Of a stretch of 64,000 nt of DNA, positions 46,949-54,857 are shown piece by piece. Within the stretch, counting starts at the first letter, position 1; the number at the start of each line of letters is the position of its first letter. The notes beneath the pieces are model-generated. The model worked only from the letters and a program-made list of their open reading frames with translations. It was not told where the DNA came from and made no database searches. A program made the translations under genes and the position numbers. The DNA is from Treponema sp. (GTDB taxonomy: Bacteria; Spirochaetota; Spirochaetia; Treponematales; Treponemataceae). The stretch spans positions 84,936-148,935 of the forward strand of contig JAFYZU010000050.1 of NCBI GenBank assembly GCA_017548565.1. The letters are read 5' to 3'.

Positions 46949-47479
46949 ATGAAAAGTGTTCTGTTAGGACTTGGATCAAACAATGACTATAACGGCATCG
47001 ATTCTTTTGATATTCTGAAGAATGCATGTCGTGACTTAGCTTCCTTTTTATTCGATGGAGTATATTCATCGGTATATAAAACTAAGGCTATGTATGTGGA
47101 AAATCAAAAGGATTTTCTGAATATGACGGTTTATGGTTTTGTTGCCGATGAAATGACTCCTTATCAACTTCTTGATAAAATTCATGTTATTGAAGCAGAA
47201 TATGGACGGGATCGTTCAAAGGAAATCCGTTTTGGTCAGAGAACACTTGATATTGATATAGAGCTTTTTGCTGATTTGACAATAAATGAACCAGATTTAC
47301 AGATTCCTCACTTAAGGATTTCTGAAAGGGCTTTTGTATTGATTCCTGCTATTGAAGTTTTAAAGAAAACTGCCGATGTTATAAACAGGGACAAATTTAA
47401 ACAATATCTAAAAAATCTTACATCAAGTGAAAAGAACGGGGTTAAGAAGGTTTTTCCTGCAAAAAAGTTTTGTCCTTAA
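46949..47479 (+). CDS. folK: 2-amino-4-hydroxy-6-hydroxymethyldihydropteridine pyrophosphokinase
   Basis: A 176-residue folate-pathway kinase. Motifs: LLGLGSNND at the start, EAEYGRDRSKEIRFGQRTLDIDIELF (pterin and metal binding) and PHLRISERAFVLIPAIE. No Shine-Dalgarno sequence is obvious; it starts 6 bases after recA and probably relies on coupling. Confidence 0.93.
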   Translation: MKSVLLGLGSNNDYNGIDSFDILKNACRDLASFLFDGVYSSVYKTKAMYVENQKDFLNMTVYGFVADEMTPYQLLDKIHVIEAEYGRDRSKEIRFGQRTLDIDIELFADLTINEPDLQIPHLRISERAFVLIPAIEVLKKTADVINRDKFKQYLKNLTSSEKNGVKKVFPAKKFCP

Positions 47480-47488
47480 GGTAGATTT

Positions 47489-48286
47489 ATGGAACAAAGT
47501 ACAAAAGTCGCAACAAAAGAAAAACACGCCTATAAAGCAGGTGAATTTGAAGGTCCTCTTGATCTTCTCTGGAGTTTAATCCGCGAAAGCAAAGTAAATA
47601 TTTATGATATTCCCATTGCACAGATAACTGAACAGTATCTTGAATATCTTGATTATGCAGTTCAGACTGACTTGGGGGATTTATCGGAATTTTATATCTG
47701 GGCAGCTAAATTAATCCACATGAAAAGTAAAATGCTGCTCCCTGTTGAATTCAGCGATGATGACGAGGATGATGAAGATCCAAGACAGGAGCTTGTTGAT
47801 AAACTGATTGAATATCAGAAATTCAAGAAGCTTTCTTTGCTGATGGAAGAACAGGAAGATGATTCTGAATGGAGTTTTGAGCGAAAGAAAATTCAGAGGG
47901 TGCTTCCGTTTGACGATTCAGAAGAGATGTGGGAAGAAGTCGATACATGGGAACTTCTTCAGCAGATGCAGTCGATTTTCAAACAGATAATGAGTCAGTA
48001 TTCAAATGAAAAAATTTTGAATATGTATGAAGAAATATCTGTAAATGAAAAAATCACTCTGATGAATGAGATTCTTGAAGATAAAAAACAATGTATGTTT
48101 ACAGATCTTCTTACTCGTCCCGGTAATGAAATGGATGTAATCTGTGCATTTATGGCAATCCTTGAGGCTGTAAAATTTAATATGATTACCATCTTCCAAA
48201 ATAAACTGTTTGGTGATATAAAGATATGCGCAAGGGAAGATAACAAAGGTTATGTCCCTGATGAAAAAGAATTAACAAGCAATTAA
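47489..48286 (+). CDS. scpA: segregation and condensation protein A
   Basis: A 265-residue kleisin subunit of the SMC-ScpAB condensin. The N-terminal EFEGPLDLLWSLIRESKVNIYDIPIAQITEQYLEYL is the SMC-head-binding region, IHMKSKMLLP follows, and the C-terminal winged helix is present. It starts 9 bases after folK and precedes scpB. Confidence 0.94.
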   Translation: MEQSTKVATKEKHAYKAGEFEGPLDLLWSLIRESKVNIYDIPIAQITEQYLEYLDYAVQTDLGDLSEFYIWAAKLIHMKSKMLLPVEFSDDDEDDEDPRQELVDKLIEYQKFKKLSLLMEEQEDDSEWSFERKKIQRVLPFDDSEEMWEEVDTWELLQQMQSIFKQIMSQYSNEKILNMYEEISVNEKITLMNEILEDKKQCMFTDLLTRPGNEMDVICAFMAILEAVKFNMITIFQNKLFGDIKICAREDNKGYVPDEKELTSN

Positions 48287-48303
48287 GGATTGAATAATTT
48301 TTT

Positions 48304-48843
48304 ATGGATTTAAAGAAAGAAGCCGCACTTGTAGAAACAATTTTATTTTTGGAAAGTGAACCGTTGTCTGAAAAAGTACTATCAAATAAGGCTCAGCTGG
48401 CAGAGGATGTTGTTTCTAAATGCATTGAATTGTTAAAGGAAAAATATGCTGCTGATGAAAGCGGACTTGAACTTGAAATGATTACAGGCGGCTGGTGTCT
48501 TGTTCCTAAAAAAGAATATTGGGAAGTTCTTAAGGAATTTTATGGTTCGAAAAGAGAAGGAAGACTTTCTAAATCTGCATTGGAAACTCTTTCGATAATT
48601 GCATATAAACAACCGATTACACGTGCTGAAATTGAATCAATTCGTGGTGTAAGTGTAGACAATATGGTTCGCCTTCTGTTTGATCGTAATCTTATAAGAG
48701 AGGTTGGAAAGAAAGAAGTACCTGGAAGACCAACTCTTTTTGGAACTACAAAGGAATTCCTGAAATTATTCCATCTTAACAGTATTTCTGAATTACCTAA
48801 GCTTGATGAAGACGAACAGGAGAGGTTCGAACTTGCCCGATAA
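48304..48843 (+). CDS. scpB: segregation and condensation protein B
   Basis: A 179-residue condensin subunit with two winged-helix domains. Motifs: AALVETILFLESEPL, SALETLSIIAYKQPITRAEIESIRGV and GRPTLFGTTKEFL. The gap to scpA is 17 bases. No clear Shine-Dalgarno sequence precedes the ATG. The 3' end overlaps the rluB start. Confidence 0.94.
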   Translation: MDLKKEAALVETILFLESEPLSEKVLSNKAQLAEDVVSKCIELLKEKYAADESGLELEMITGGWCLVPKKEYWEVLKEFYGSKREGRLSKSALETLSIIAYKQPITRAEIESIRGVSVDNMVRLLFDRNLIREVGKKEVPGRPTLFGTTKEFLKLFHLNSISELPKLDEDEQERFELAR

Positions 48844-49594
48844 ATCCACTGATCCTCAGAATGAGAAAAATGAAATCCGCTTACAGGTTTATCTTGCTCA
48901 TGCAGGAGTTGCAAGCCGTCGTGCCAGTGAACAGATTATTCTTGACGGTCGCGTTGCCGTAAACGGGAAAATCGTATCGGAACTTGGAATAAAGGTTAAT
49001 GATTCAGATGAAATTACAGTGGACGGTAAAAAAATTAAACCGGAAAGCCGTAAATGTTATGTACTCTTGAATAAACCTGCAGGTTTTGTCTGTTCATCAA
49101 GCGATGAAAAAGGCCGTCAGGTTGCAGTAGATTTATTGAAGGACAATTACTGTGAACGCCTTTATAACGTCGGCCGTCTTGATATGTATTCCAAAGGAAT
49201 GATTATATTTACCAACGACGGGGACTTTGCGGCAAAGCTTTCTCATCCTTCGAGTCAGATAGAAAAAGAATACATAGTTGAAACAAGTCAGGATATTCCG
49301 GATGATTTACCTGCAAAGCTTGAACATGGAGTACGTGTTGAAGGTGTCTTTTATAAACCTGTTTCAGTTCAGAAATTAAAGGATAGAAAACTTAAGATAA
49401 TCCTGATTGAAGGAAAAAATCGTGAAATCAGAAGAATGCTTGAAAGCCAGAACATCGGCACAAAATCTCTCGTACGAGTGCGTATCGGTAATGTTCTTCT
49501 TGGACAATTAAGACCGGGTGAACACAGGGATTTAACTTCTGCAGAAGTGAAGGGATTGCTGAAAGAAAGTTGTAAGACGGAGGATAAAAAATGA
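48833..49594 (+). CDS. rluB: RluB/RsuA-family rRNA pseudouridine synthase
   Basis: A 253-residue enzyme with an S4 RNA-binding domain (LQVYLAHAGVASRRASEQIILDGRVAVNG) and an RsuA-type catalytic domain with GRLDMYSKGMIIFTND (catalytic Asp) and EGKNREIRRML. The start is a TTG at 48833: AGGAGAGG (48818-48825) lies 7 bases before it, whereas the in-frame ATG at 48803 would put that site inside the gene. It follows scpB, a common order. Confidence 0.92.
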   Translation: MPDKSTDPQNEKNEIRLQVYLAHAGVASRRASEQIILDGRVAVNGKIVSELGIKVNDSDEITVDGKKIKPESRKCYVLLNKPAGFVCSSSDEKGRQVAVDLLKDNYCERLYNVGRLDMYSKGMIIFTNDGDFAAKLSHPSSQIEKEYIVETSQDIPDDLPAKLEHGVRVEGVFYKPVSVQKLKDRKLKIILIEGKNREIRRMLESQNIGTKSLVRVRIGNVLLGQLRPGEHRDLTSAEVKGLLKESCKTEDKK

Positions 49595-50466
49595 ACAGAA
49601 AAATAAAATTATTAATTATGGGATTGCAGCTTTTAAGTTTTATTTCCTGTAAAAATGAAGTTGAAAATTCTGGTTTAGTTAAAGTTAAAGGTTATGATGG
49701 AACAGTTGTTATAGAAGGTTCTAATGTATTTACCGAAGGGAATGAAATTGCGATTTCTGATCTCTTGGTATGTGATCATGAAGTAACACAAAAGGAATAT
49801 GAAACTTACTGTGAATATGGTCAGAATAGACCGGATAATTATGGCAGAGGAGCTGATTTTCCTGCTTATTATGTTAGCTGGTACGATGCGATAGTTTACT
49901 GTAATTTACGTTCGATGAAAGAAGGTCTTTGTCCTGTTTATTGTATGGGAGTCTGGGCAGATACAAATCCGACAGAATGGGAGGGTATTGAGGATGTTGA
50001 AGTATATTCTGGAAACAAATTCCAATTGAAATATCGTGGACCAGAAGGAACAAATTCTGATTGGGATGCTCGAATATTTGCAGATCCTGATGCGAACGGT
50101 TATCGTCTGCCAACCGAAGCTGAATGGGAATATATTGCACGAGGCGGTACTTTGCTTTCTACAGATAAATACAGCGGTACAGACAGTGATGATGAACTTA
50201 CAGATTATGCATGGACTGATTCAAACAGCAATGGGAAAGCTCACAAGGTAAAAGGTAAAAAAGCAAATGCACTTGGCATTTATGATATGAGCGGTAATGT
50301 TGAGGAGTGGTGTTATGATTGGAGCACAAAAAATCAATATCGTGTAAAACGCGGCGGATCGTTTAATGATGCAAACGATTATTGCAGCGTGACTTCCAAA
50401 ACTGGAGCTGCTCCTTATGTCCGCAGTAATTCTATTGGTTTTCGGGTAGTGCGCAGCGCGGATTAG
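49591..50466 (+). CDS. lipoprotein with FGE-sulfatase (SUMF1) domain
   Basis: A 291-residue lipoprotein: lipobox LSFISC with C20. The rest is a formylglycine-generating-enzyme-type fold (VCDHEVTQKEYE, PAYYVSWYDAIVYCN, GYRLPTEAEWEYIARGG, GIYDMSGNVEEWCYDW, VKRGGSF, SIGFRVVRS). The catalytic region reads GGSFNDANDYCSVTSK: one Cys is kept, but the arginine-rich context of true FGE is lost, so it may be a carbohydrate or protein binder. Its ATG overlaps the rluB stop (ATGA), an odd partner for an exported protein. AAATC/GATTT with a T run after the stop may be a weak terminator. Confidence 0.85.
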   Translation: MNRKIKLLIMGLQLLSFISCKNEVENSGLVKVKGYDGTVVIEGSNVFTEGNEIAISDLLVCDHEVTQKEYETYCEYGQNRPDNYGRGADFPAYYVSWYDAIVYCNLRSMKEGLCPVYCMGVWADTNPTEWEGIEDVEVYSGNKFQLKYRGPEGTNSDWDARIFADPDANGYRLPTEAEWEYIARGGTLLSTDKYSGTDSDDELTDYAWTDSNSNGKAHKVKGKKANALGIYDMSGNVEEWCYDWSTKNQYRVKRGGSFNDANDYCSVTSKTGAAPYVRSNSIGFRVVRSAD

Positions 50467-50487
50467 TGTAAAATCAGCCGGATTTTT

Positions 50488-50513
50488 TTGTTTACAATAT
50501 ATATATATATAAT
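50488..50513 (+). promoter_or_regulatory. promoter with (AT)7 repeat in the spacer
   Basis: TTGTTT (50488-50493) and TATAAT (50508-50513) flank a 14-base spacer made mostly of an AT dinucleotide tract (50497-50510, seven units). The spacer is 3 bases short of optimum; gain of one or two AT units would bring it to 16-18. Confidence 0.45.
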
Positions 50514-50543
50514 TGAAGTAAATAAAAAATCATGGAGGCACTA

Positions 50544-51242
50544 ATGAGAAAACTTTTAAAGATTTCTGTATTTATTACGGCAATAGTTTTTAGTTTTGTA
50601 TTATCCGCTTGTTCGAATGGCAGTTCATCTGTAGAAAAACCTGCATTGGCCGGGAAGACTTATAAGATTACTTCATACATTTGGTATTATAGTTACTATG
50701 AAGATAATGTATGTGATTATAATTCAACCTGCAGAAAAGAACTTGTATCTGAAAATACAGTAACTGTAGATTATAAAGCGGATGATGAAGATTATTTCTG
50801 GACAATTACAAGAACAGGAGCAGGCAACAGTTTTGAATATACTGCCGTTGTTGATCATTATTCAGAATATGTTGATAATAGTATAATGCAGGGATGGTGG
50901 GATAGAACTGCAGAAAAACAGTCAGATTTTGACAGATTTCCATCCCAAGCTGAAAACGAATTTAATAATACTTATAATATCCGGAATTCATTTGGTAATA
51001 TTACATTTCTTGATGAAACAAATTTTCAGTTATGGCAGGAAACTTCCGGAAAATTTGTCTATGGTACTTATGAGACAAATAAAGCAGGTACAGAAATTAT
51101 ATTAACTATTTTAGATGAAAGTAAAAAATTCATTTATTCGAAAAAGAATGGTACGATGGATTATACTTTTACAGAAGATGATCGTGATGCTTCAGGAACA
51201 GGATCAGTTATAATGGATATTTATCGTTTTTCAGAGTTTTAA
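50544..51242 (+). CDS. lipoprotein, unknown
   Basis: A 232-residue lipoprotein: signal peptide with lipobox LSAC, C23. The mature part is Tyr/Asp/Asn-rich and beta-rich (KTYKITSYIWYYSYYEDN...). No family recognised. The ATG at 50544 has GGAGG 6 bases upstream; an in-frame ATG at 50532 would contain that site. It has its own terminator. Confidence 0.75.
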   Translation: MRKLLKISVFITAIVFSFVLSACSNGSSSVEKPALAGKTYKITSYIWYYSYYEDNVCDYNSTCRKELVSENTVTVDYKADDEDYFWTITRTGAGNSFEYTAVVDHYSEYVDNSIMQGWWDRTAEKQSDFDRFPSQAENEFNNTYNIRNSFGNITFLDETNFQLWQETSGKFVYGTYETNKAGTEIILTILDESKKFIYSKKNGTMDYTFTEDDRDASGTGSVIMDIYRFSEF

Positions 51243-51288
51243 TTATTCATGATTGAATACAAAATTTCCGGCATTTATTAAAAGAAAG

Positions 51289-51317
51289 GTCCTGTGGATA
51301 ACTGCAGGGCTTTTTTT
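51289..51317 (+). terminator. terminator after the lipoprotein gene
   Basis: GTCCTG (51289-51294) pairs with CAGGGC (51305-51310, one G-U), followed by seven T residues. It directly abuts the first copy of the 33-bp repeat. Confidence 0.8.
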
Positions 51318-51350
51318 ATGGAAAAAGTTCAATAATCGTGATATATTTAA
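51318..51350 (+). repeat. 33-bp direct repeat, copy 1, carrying the vapB promoter
   Basis: An exact 33-base sequence (begins ATGGAAAAAG, ends TATATTTAA) repeated at 52330-52362. It holds a promoter TGGAAA (51319-51324), 17 bases, TATATT (51342-51347), about 30 bases before the vapB start. Confidence 0.85.
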
Positions 51351-51376
51351 TATAGATTTTCAAATGGAGGTATATT

Positions 51377-51586
51377 ATGGCATTTGATCTTTTACAAAAG
51401 AATTATGAAACGCTAACAGAAGAACAGCAGATGATTGTCTATAATCTTGTTTTGTCTCTTGTAAATTTAAATACAAAGCCGTTAGAGACTCCTGAAAAAC
51501 GCACTTTTGGACAATTTGCAGGAAAAGCCACAGCAGTTTTTTCTGATTCCTGGGAAATGACCGAAGAGGAACTTTGTTCTTTATGA
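51377..51586 (+). CDS. type II antitoxin, VapB/DUF2281-like
   Basis: A 69-residue protein placed directly before a PIN toxin. The N-terminal half is helical (NYETLTEEQQMIVYNLVLSLV) and the C-terminal half (RTFGQFAGKATAVFSDSWEMTEEELCSL) resembles the toxin-binding tail of DUF2281/VapB-like antitoxins. GGAGG lies 7 bases before the ATG. It overlaps the toxin by 4 bases (ATGA), the usual coupling. It probably binds its own promoter, which lies in the 33-bp repeat. Confidence 0.75.
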   Translation: MAFDLLQKNYETLTEEQQMIVYNLVLSLVNLNTKPLETPEKRTFGQFAGKATAVFSDSWEMTEEELCSL

Positions 51587-51984
51587 AATATCTCATAGAT
51601 ACACATATTTTGATTTGGCTTGCAATTGCTCCAGATGCTATCTCTAAAAGCATTCTTGAAATAATTGAAAATCCTTCAAATGATTTGTATGTTTCAACTG
51701 TTAGTTTATGGGAAATAGCAATAAAGCTTTCAATTAAAAAATTAGATTTAAAGGGATTGGAAATTTCAGATTTAGTACAAATGTGTCAGGAGCAGGGAAT
51801 AAAAATTATTCAATTACCGGTTTCTGCTGTTATTAAATACAAAAATCTTTCAATTAAACAAGATCACAGGGATCCATTTGATAGAGCTTTGATTTCACTT
51901 TGTATATCTGACAGTTATGTATTTCTTTCTCATGATACAAAACTTGACCAATATGAAACTGATGGACTTGTTTTTATTTCATAA
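51583..51984 (+). CDS. vapC: PIN-domain toxin, VapC family
   Basis: A 133-residue ribonuclease toxin. The acidic PIN residues are kept: D6 in LIDTHILIW, E44 in SLWEIAIK, D97/D100 in HRDPFDRALI and D118 in SHDTK. VapC toxins cleave tRNA or rRNA. The ATG at 51583 overlaps the antitoxin stop; an in-frame TTG at 51574 is less likely. The pair is flanked by a 33-bp direct repeat, a sign of recent gain. Confidence 0.9.
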   Translation: MKYLIDTHILIWLAIAPDAISKSILEIIENPSNDLYVSTVSLWEIAIKLSIKKLDLKGLEISDLVQMCQEQGIKIIQLPVSAVIKYKNLSIKQDHRDPFDRALISLCISDSYVFLSHDTKLDQYETDGLVFIS

Positions 51985-52064
51985 GTATTGTTAATAAAGT
52001 GACAATTATTTTAGTTTATCTATTATAGTAAAAATCGCTTTTTTAGATTCAGCTTCAAGTTTTT

Positions 52065-52202
52065 ATGACAGTGTTTTTTATTTGTTCATTTGTTAGTTGT
52101 AATAATTCAACAGCAAATTTGAAATGGAAAGAAAATGACAGGGAGATAACAGTTTATCAAGAGAATTATATTCAAGGTTACAATAGAAATCTATTTTCAT
52201 AA
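52065..52202 (+). CDS. possible small lipoprotein or remnant
   Basis: A 45-codon frame begins MTVFFICSFVSCNNSTAN: a short hydrophobic stretch and a lipobox-like FVSC, then a polar tail. No ribosome binding site is visible. It may be the degraded start of a lipoprotein gene left in the 406-base gap between vapC and cmk; the rest of that gap is AT-rich and shows only a terminator and the second 33-bp repeat. Confidence 0.3.
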   Translation: MTVFFICSFVSCNNSTANLKWKENDREITVYQENYIQGYNRNLFS

Positions 52203-52271
52203 GAAAAATTATTAAGAAGTGCTAAACCACTATAATAGTATTGGCATGATTTAGTGAAGCATTAAGAAAGT

Positions 52272-52307
52272 CTGCATATTTATTCAAATAGATGCAGGCT
52301 TTTTTTT
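52272..52307 (+). terminator. terminator upstream of cmk
   Basis: CTGCAT (52272-52277) pairs with ATGCAG (52292-52297), with an inner ATTT/AAAT pairing, followed by eight T residues. Confidence 0.75.
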
Positions 52308-52329
52308 ATTTACATTTTTTTGTATGAGC

Positions 52330-52362
52330 ATGGAAAAAGTTCAATAATCGTGATATATTTAA
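52330..52362 (+). repeat. 33-bp direct repeat, copy 2, carrying the cmk promoter
   Basis: Identical to 51318-51350. Includes TGGAAA (52331-52336), 17 bases, TATATT (52354-52359), about 30 bases before the cmk ATG. Confidence 0.85.
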
Positions 52363-52390
52363 ACCAGTTTTTTTAACGGAGATATAAAAT

Positions 52391-53023
52391 ATGATAATCG
52401 CAATTGACGGACCAGCTGGAACGGGAAAAAGTACTATTGCAAAAATCCTTGCAGAAAAGCTTGATATTACTTTTTTGAACAGCGGGGGCTTTTACAGGAC
52501 GCTTACAATGGCTGTGCTTGATGCAGGAATTGATTATAAGGATGAAAAAGCAACTCTGGAATTCTGCCGTAAACAGAGGATTGAATACACAAAAGAAGGG
52601 CATTTTATCTTAAACGGAAAAGATGTTACAGATCACCTGCATGATGATCGTATAACTGACAATGCTTCTCAGGTAAGTGCCATCGTAGAAATCCGTCATC
52701 TTGTAAACGACCTTATGCGTGAAATTACAAAATCTCTATCAATTGTCTGTGAAGGCCGTGATATGACTACCGTTGTATTTCCGGATGCCGAAGTTAAGGT
52801 GTATCTTGATGCAAGCGCAGAAGTTCGTGCTAAAAGACGTTTTGATCAGGGTGTAAGCGACATGACTCTGGAAGAAATTAAAGCAGCAATAGAAAAACGT
52901 GATGAAATGGATAAAAATAAAAAGGAAGGTTCTTTAAAGATTGCACCGGATGCGCTTTATATTGATACTTCTAACTTGACGATAGACAATGTTTGTGCGA
53001 TAATAGAAAAACAAATTTCATAA
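52391..53023 (+). CDS. cmk: cytidylate kinase
   Basis: A 210-residue kinase phosphorylating CMP and dCMP. Motifs: P-loop DGPAGTGKST (5-14), FLNSGGFYRTLTMAVLD, EGRDMTTVVFPDAE and the lid RAKRRF. It has CGGAG before the ATG and precedes rpsA by 16 bases; cmk-rpsA linkage is common in bacteria. Confidence 0.95.
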   Translation: MIIAIDGPAGTGKSTIAKILAEKLDITFLNSGGFYRTLTMAVLDAGIDYKDEKATLEFCRKQRIEYTKEGHFILNGKDVTDHLHDDRITDNASQVSAIVEIRHLVNDLMREITKSLSIVCEGRDMTTVVFPDAEVKVYLDASAEVRAKRRFDQGVSDMTLEEIKAAIEKRDEMDKNKKEGSLKIAPDALYIDTSNLTIDNVCAIIEKQIS

Positions 53024-53039
53024 TTTAAAAGGTTATAAA

Positions 53040-54752
53040 ATGGAAGAAATGGAAGTGGAAAAGGAAGAAACTCAAACCTCCAAGAGTGAATTCCAGACAC
53101 AATTAGAGGAATCTCTGAAAGGATTCAATGCACCGGAAGCTGGTAATTTAGTAGAAGGAACTGTAGTTCAGGTTACTAATGACTATGTTTATGTTGACAT
53201 TGGAGACAAGTCAGAAGGTTTAATCCCTGTGGAGGAGTTCGCAGAAGATCTGCCGAAAGAAGGGGATAAGGTTCAGGCGTTGTTAACAGGTCATAATTCT
53301 AATGGTCCTGTTTTATCTAAGAAAAAAGCTGATTCAAAGCGTTATTTGAAAGAAATTCAGCAGGCTTACAAGGACAAGACTCCGGTAGACGGAAAAATTG
53401 TTAAGGTTGTAAAAAGCGGATACGAAGTTGATCTTGGTATTGATCGTATGGCTTTTCTTCCTATCAGTCAGGCTGATGCTGAAAAAGTAGAAAAACCGGA
53501 ATCACTTGTTGGTGTAAAAACAAAGTTCTATATTGAACGTCTTTATTCAGACAGCAAGCTTAATCCTGTTGTTAATAGAAGAAAATATCTTGAAGAGACA
53601 ATCAATGAAAAAAGAAATGCTTTCTTTGCTTCTACACAGATTGGTGACAGCGTAAAGGGAACTGTAAAGAGCTTTACAAGTTTCGGCGCATTCATTGATC
53701 TTGGTGGATTTGATGGTCTTCTTCATATAAATGATATGAGCTGGGGACATGTTGCACGTCCTAAAGATTTTGTTAAAAAAGGTCAGGAAATTGAATTAAA
53801 GGTAATTCGTCTTGATCCTGAAGAAAAAAGAATCAATCTTTCTCTGAAGCATTTTTCAGAGGATCCTTGGGTTCACTTTGAAGACAAATATCATGTTGAT
53901 GACATCGTAAAAGGAAAGGTTACAAAGCTTACTGAATTCGGTGCATTTGTTGAACTTGAAAAAGGTATTGAAGGTCTTGTTCATATCAGTGAATTCTCAT
54001 GGACTAAAAAAATCAACAAACCTGGCGATATGGTAGCTGTTGGTGATGAAGTTGAAGCAATGATTCTTGGTTACGATATTCAGAATGGTCGTGTTTCTCT
54101 CGGCATTAAACAGACAAAGGCTAATCCTTGGGATACAATCGCTGAAAAATATGCACCTGGAACTGTAGTTAAGGGAAAGGTTGCAAAGGTAACTAACATC
54201 GGTGCTTTCATTACTCTTGATGAAGGAATTGATGCTTTCTTACATGCAGAAGATATTTCTTGGACAAAGAAGGTTAAACATCCTGGAAGTGAATTATCTG
54301 TAGATCAGGAAATTGATGTAAAAGTTCTTGAATGTGATGCAGAAGCTCACAAAATAAAGGTTGGAATCAAACAGCTTACAGATAATCCTTGGATTTCATT
54401 TGCTGAAGAATACAAGCCTGGTTCTACAATGGAAGGAGAAATTACTTCTATTACAGAATTCGGAGTTTTCGTAAAGGCTCCTAACGGAATTGAAGGTCTT
54501 GTAAATAAAGCTAATCTCAGTGAAGAAAAAGATGTTCCTTACGAACAGGCAGTAGAAAAATATAAAGTCGGCGATAAAATTAAGGTATATGTTGTTGACA
54601 TCAATACTGCAAAAGAAAAGGTAACTTTATCTGTACGTGAGTTAAAGAGAAAACAGCAGCGTGACGAAATCTCTCAGTATATGGATTCGGGCAACGATGC
54701 AGACCGTCCGTTTACACTTGCTGATATGATGCAGTCAAAGAAAAATGACTAA
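53040..54752 (+). CDS. rpsA: 30S ribosomal protein S1
   Basis: A 570-residue protein with six S1 OB-fold repeats, the same number as E. coli S1: beginning at about GNLVEGTVVQV, DGKIVKVVKSG, DSVKGTVKSFTSFGAF, DIVKGKVTKLTEFGAF, GTVVKGKVAKVTNIGAF and GSTMEGEITSITEFGVF. S1 binds single-stranded mRNA leaders and helps initiation on mRNAs with leaders; it is not needed for leaderless mRNAs in E. coli. AAAGG precedes the ATG. Confidence 0.95.
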   Translation: MEEMEVEKEETQTSKSEFQTQLEESLKGFNAPEAGNLVEGTVVQVTNDYVYVDIGDKSEGLIPVEEFAEDLPKEGDKVQALLTGHNSNGPVLSKKKADSKRYLKEIQQAYKDKTPVDGKIVKVVKSGYEVDLGIDRMAFLPISQADAEKVEKPESLVGVKTKFYIERLYSDSKLNPVVNRRKYLEETINEKRNAFFASTQIGDSVKGTVKSFTSFGAFIDLGGFDGLLHINDMSWGHVARPKDFVKKGQEIELKVIRLDPEEKRINLSLKHFSEDPWVHFEDKYHVDDIVKGKVTKLTEFGAFVELEKGIEGLVHISEFSWTKKINKPGDMVAVGDEVEAMILGYDIQNGRVSLGIKQTKANPWDTIAEKYAPGTVVKGKVAKVTNIGAFITLDEGIDAFLHAEDISWTKKVKHPGSELSVDQEIDVKVLECDAEAHKIKVGIKQLTDNPWISFAEEYKPGSTMEGEITSITEFGVFVKAPNGIEGLVNKANLSEEKDVPYEQAVEKYKVGDKIKVYVVDINTAKEKVTLSVRELKRKQQRDEISQYMDSGNDADRPFTLADMMQSKKND

Positions 54753-54792
54753 TATCTGTAAGATCAGATTCTTATAGTATTAATTGTTTTCC

Positions 54793-54837
54793 AGATAAAC
54801 GCATTGCATGTTATTTTACGTGTAATGCGTTTTATCT
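54793..54837 (+). terminator. long hairpin after rpsA
   Basis: An imperfect stem of about 18 pairs (AGATAAACGCATTGCATGT with ACGTGTAATGCGTTTTATCT, one bulge) and a weak T-rich tail. A probable terminator or mRNA 3' stabiliser. Confidence 0.6.
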
Positions 54838-54857
54838 ATTTAATCAAAAGGTAATAC

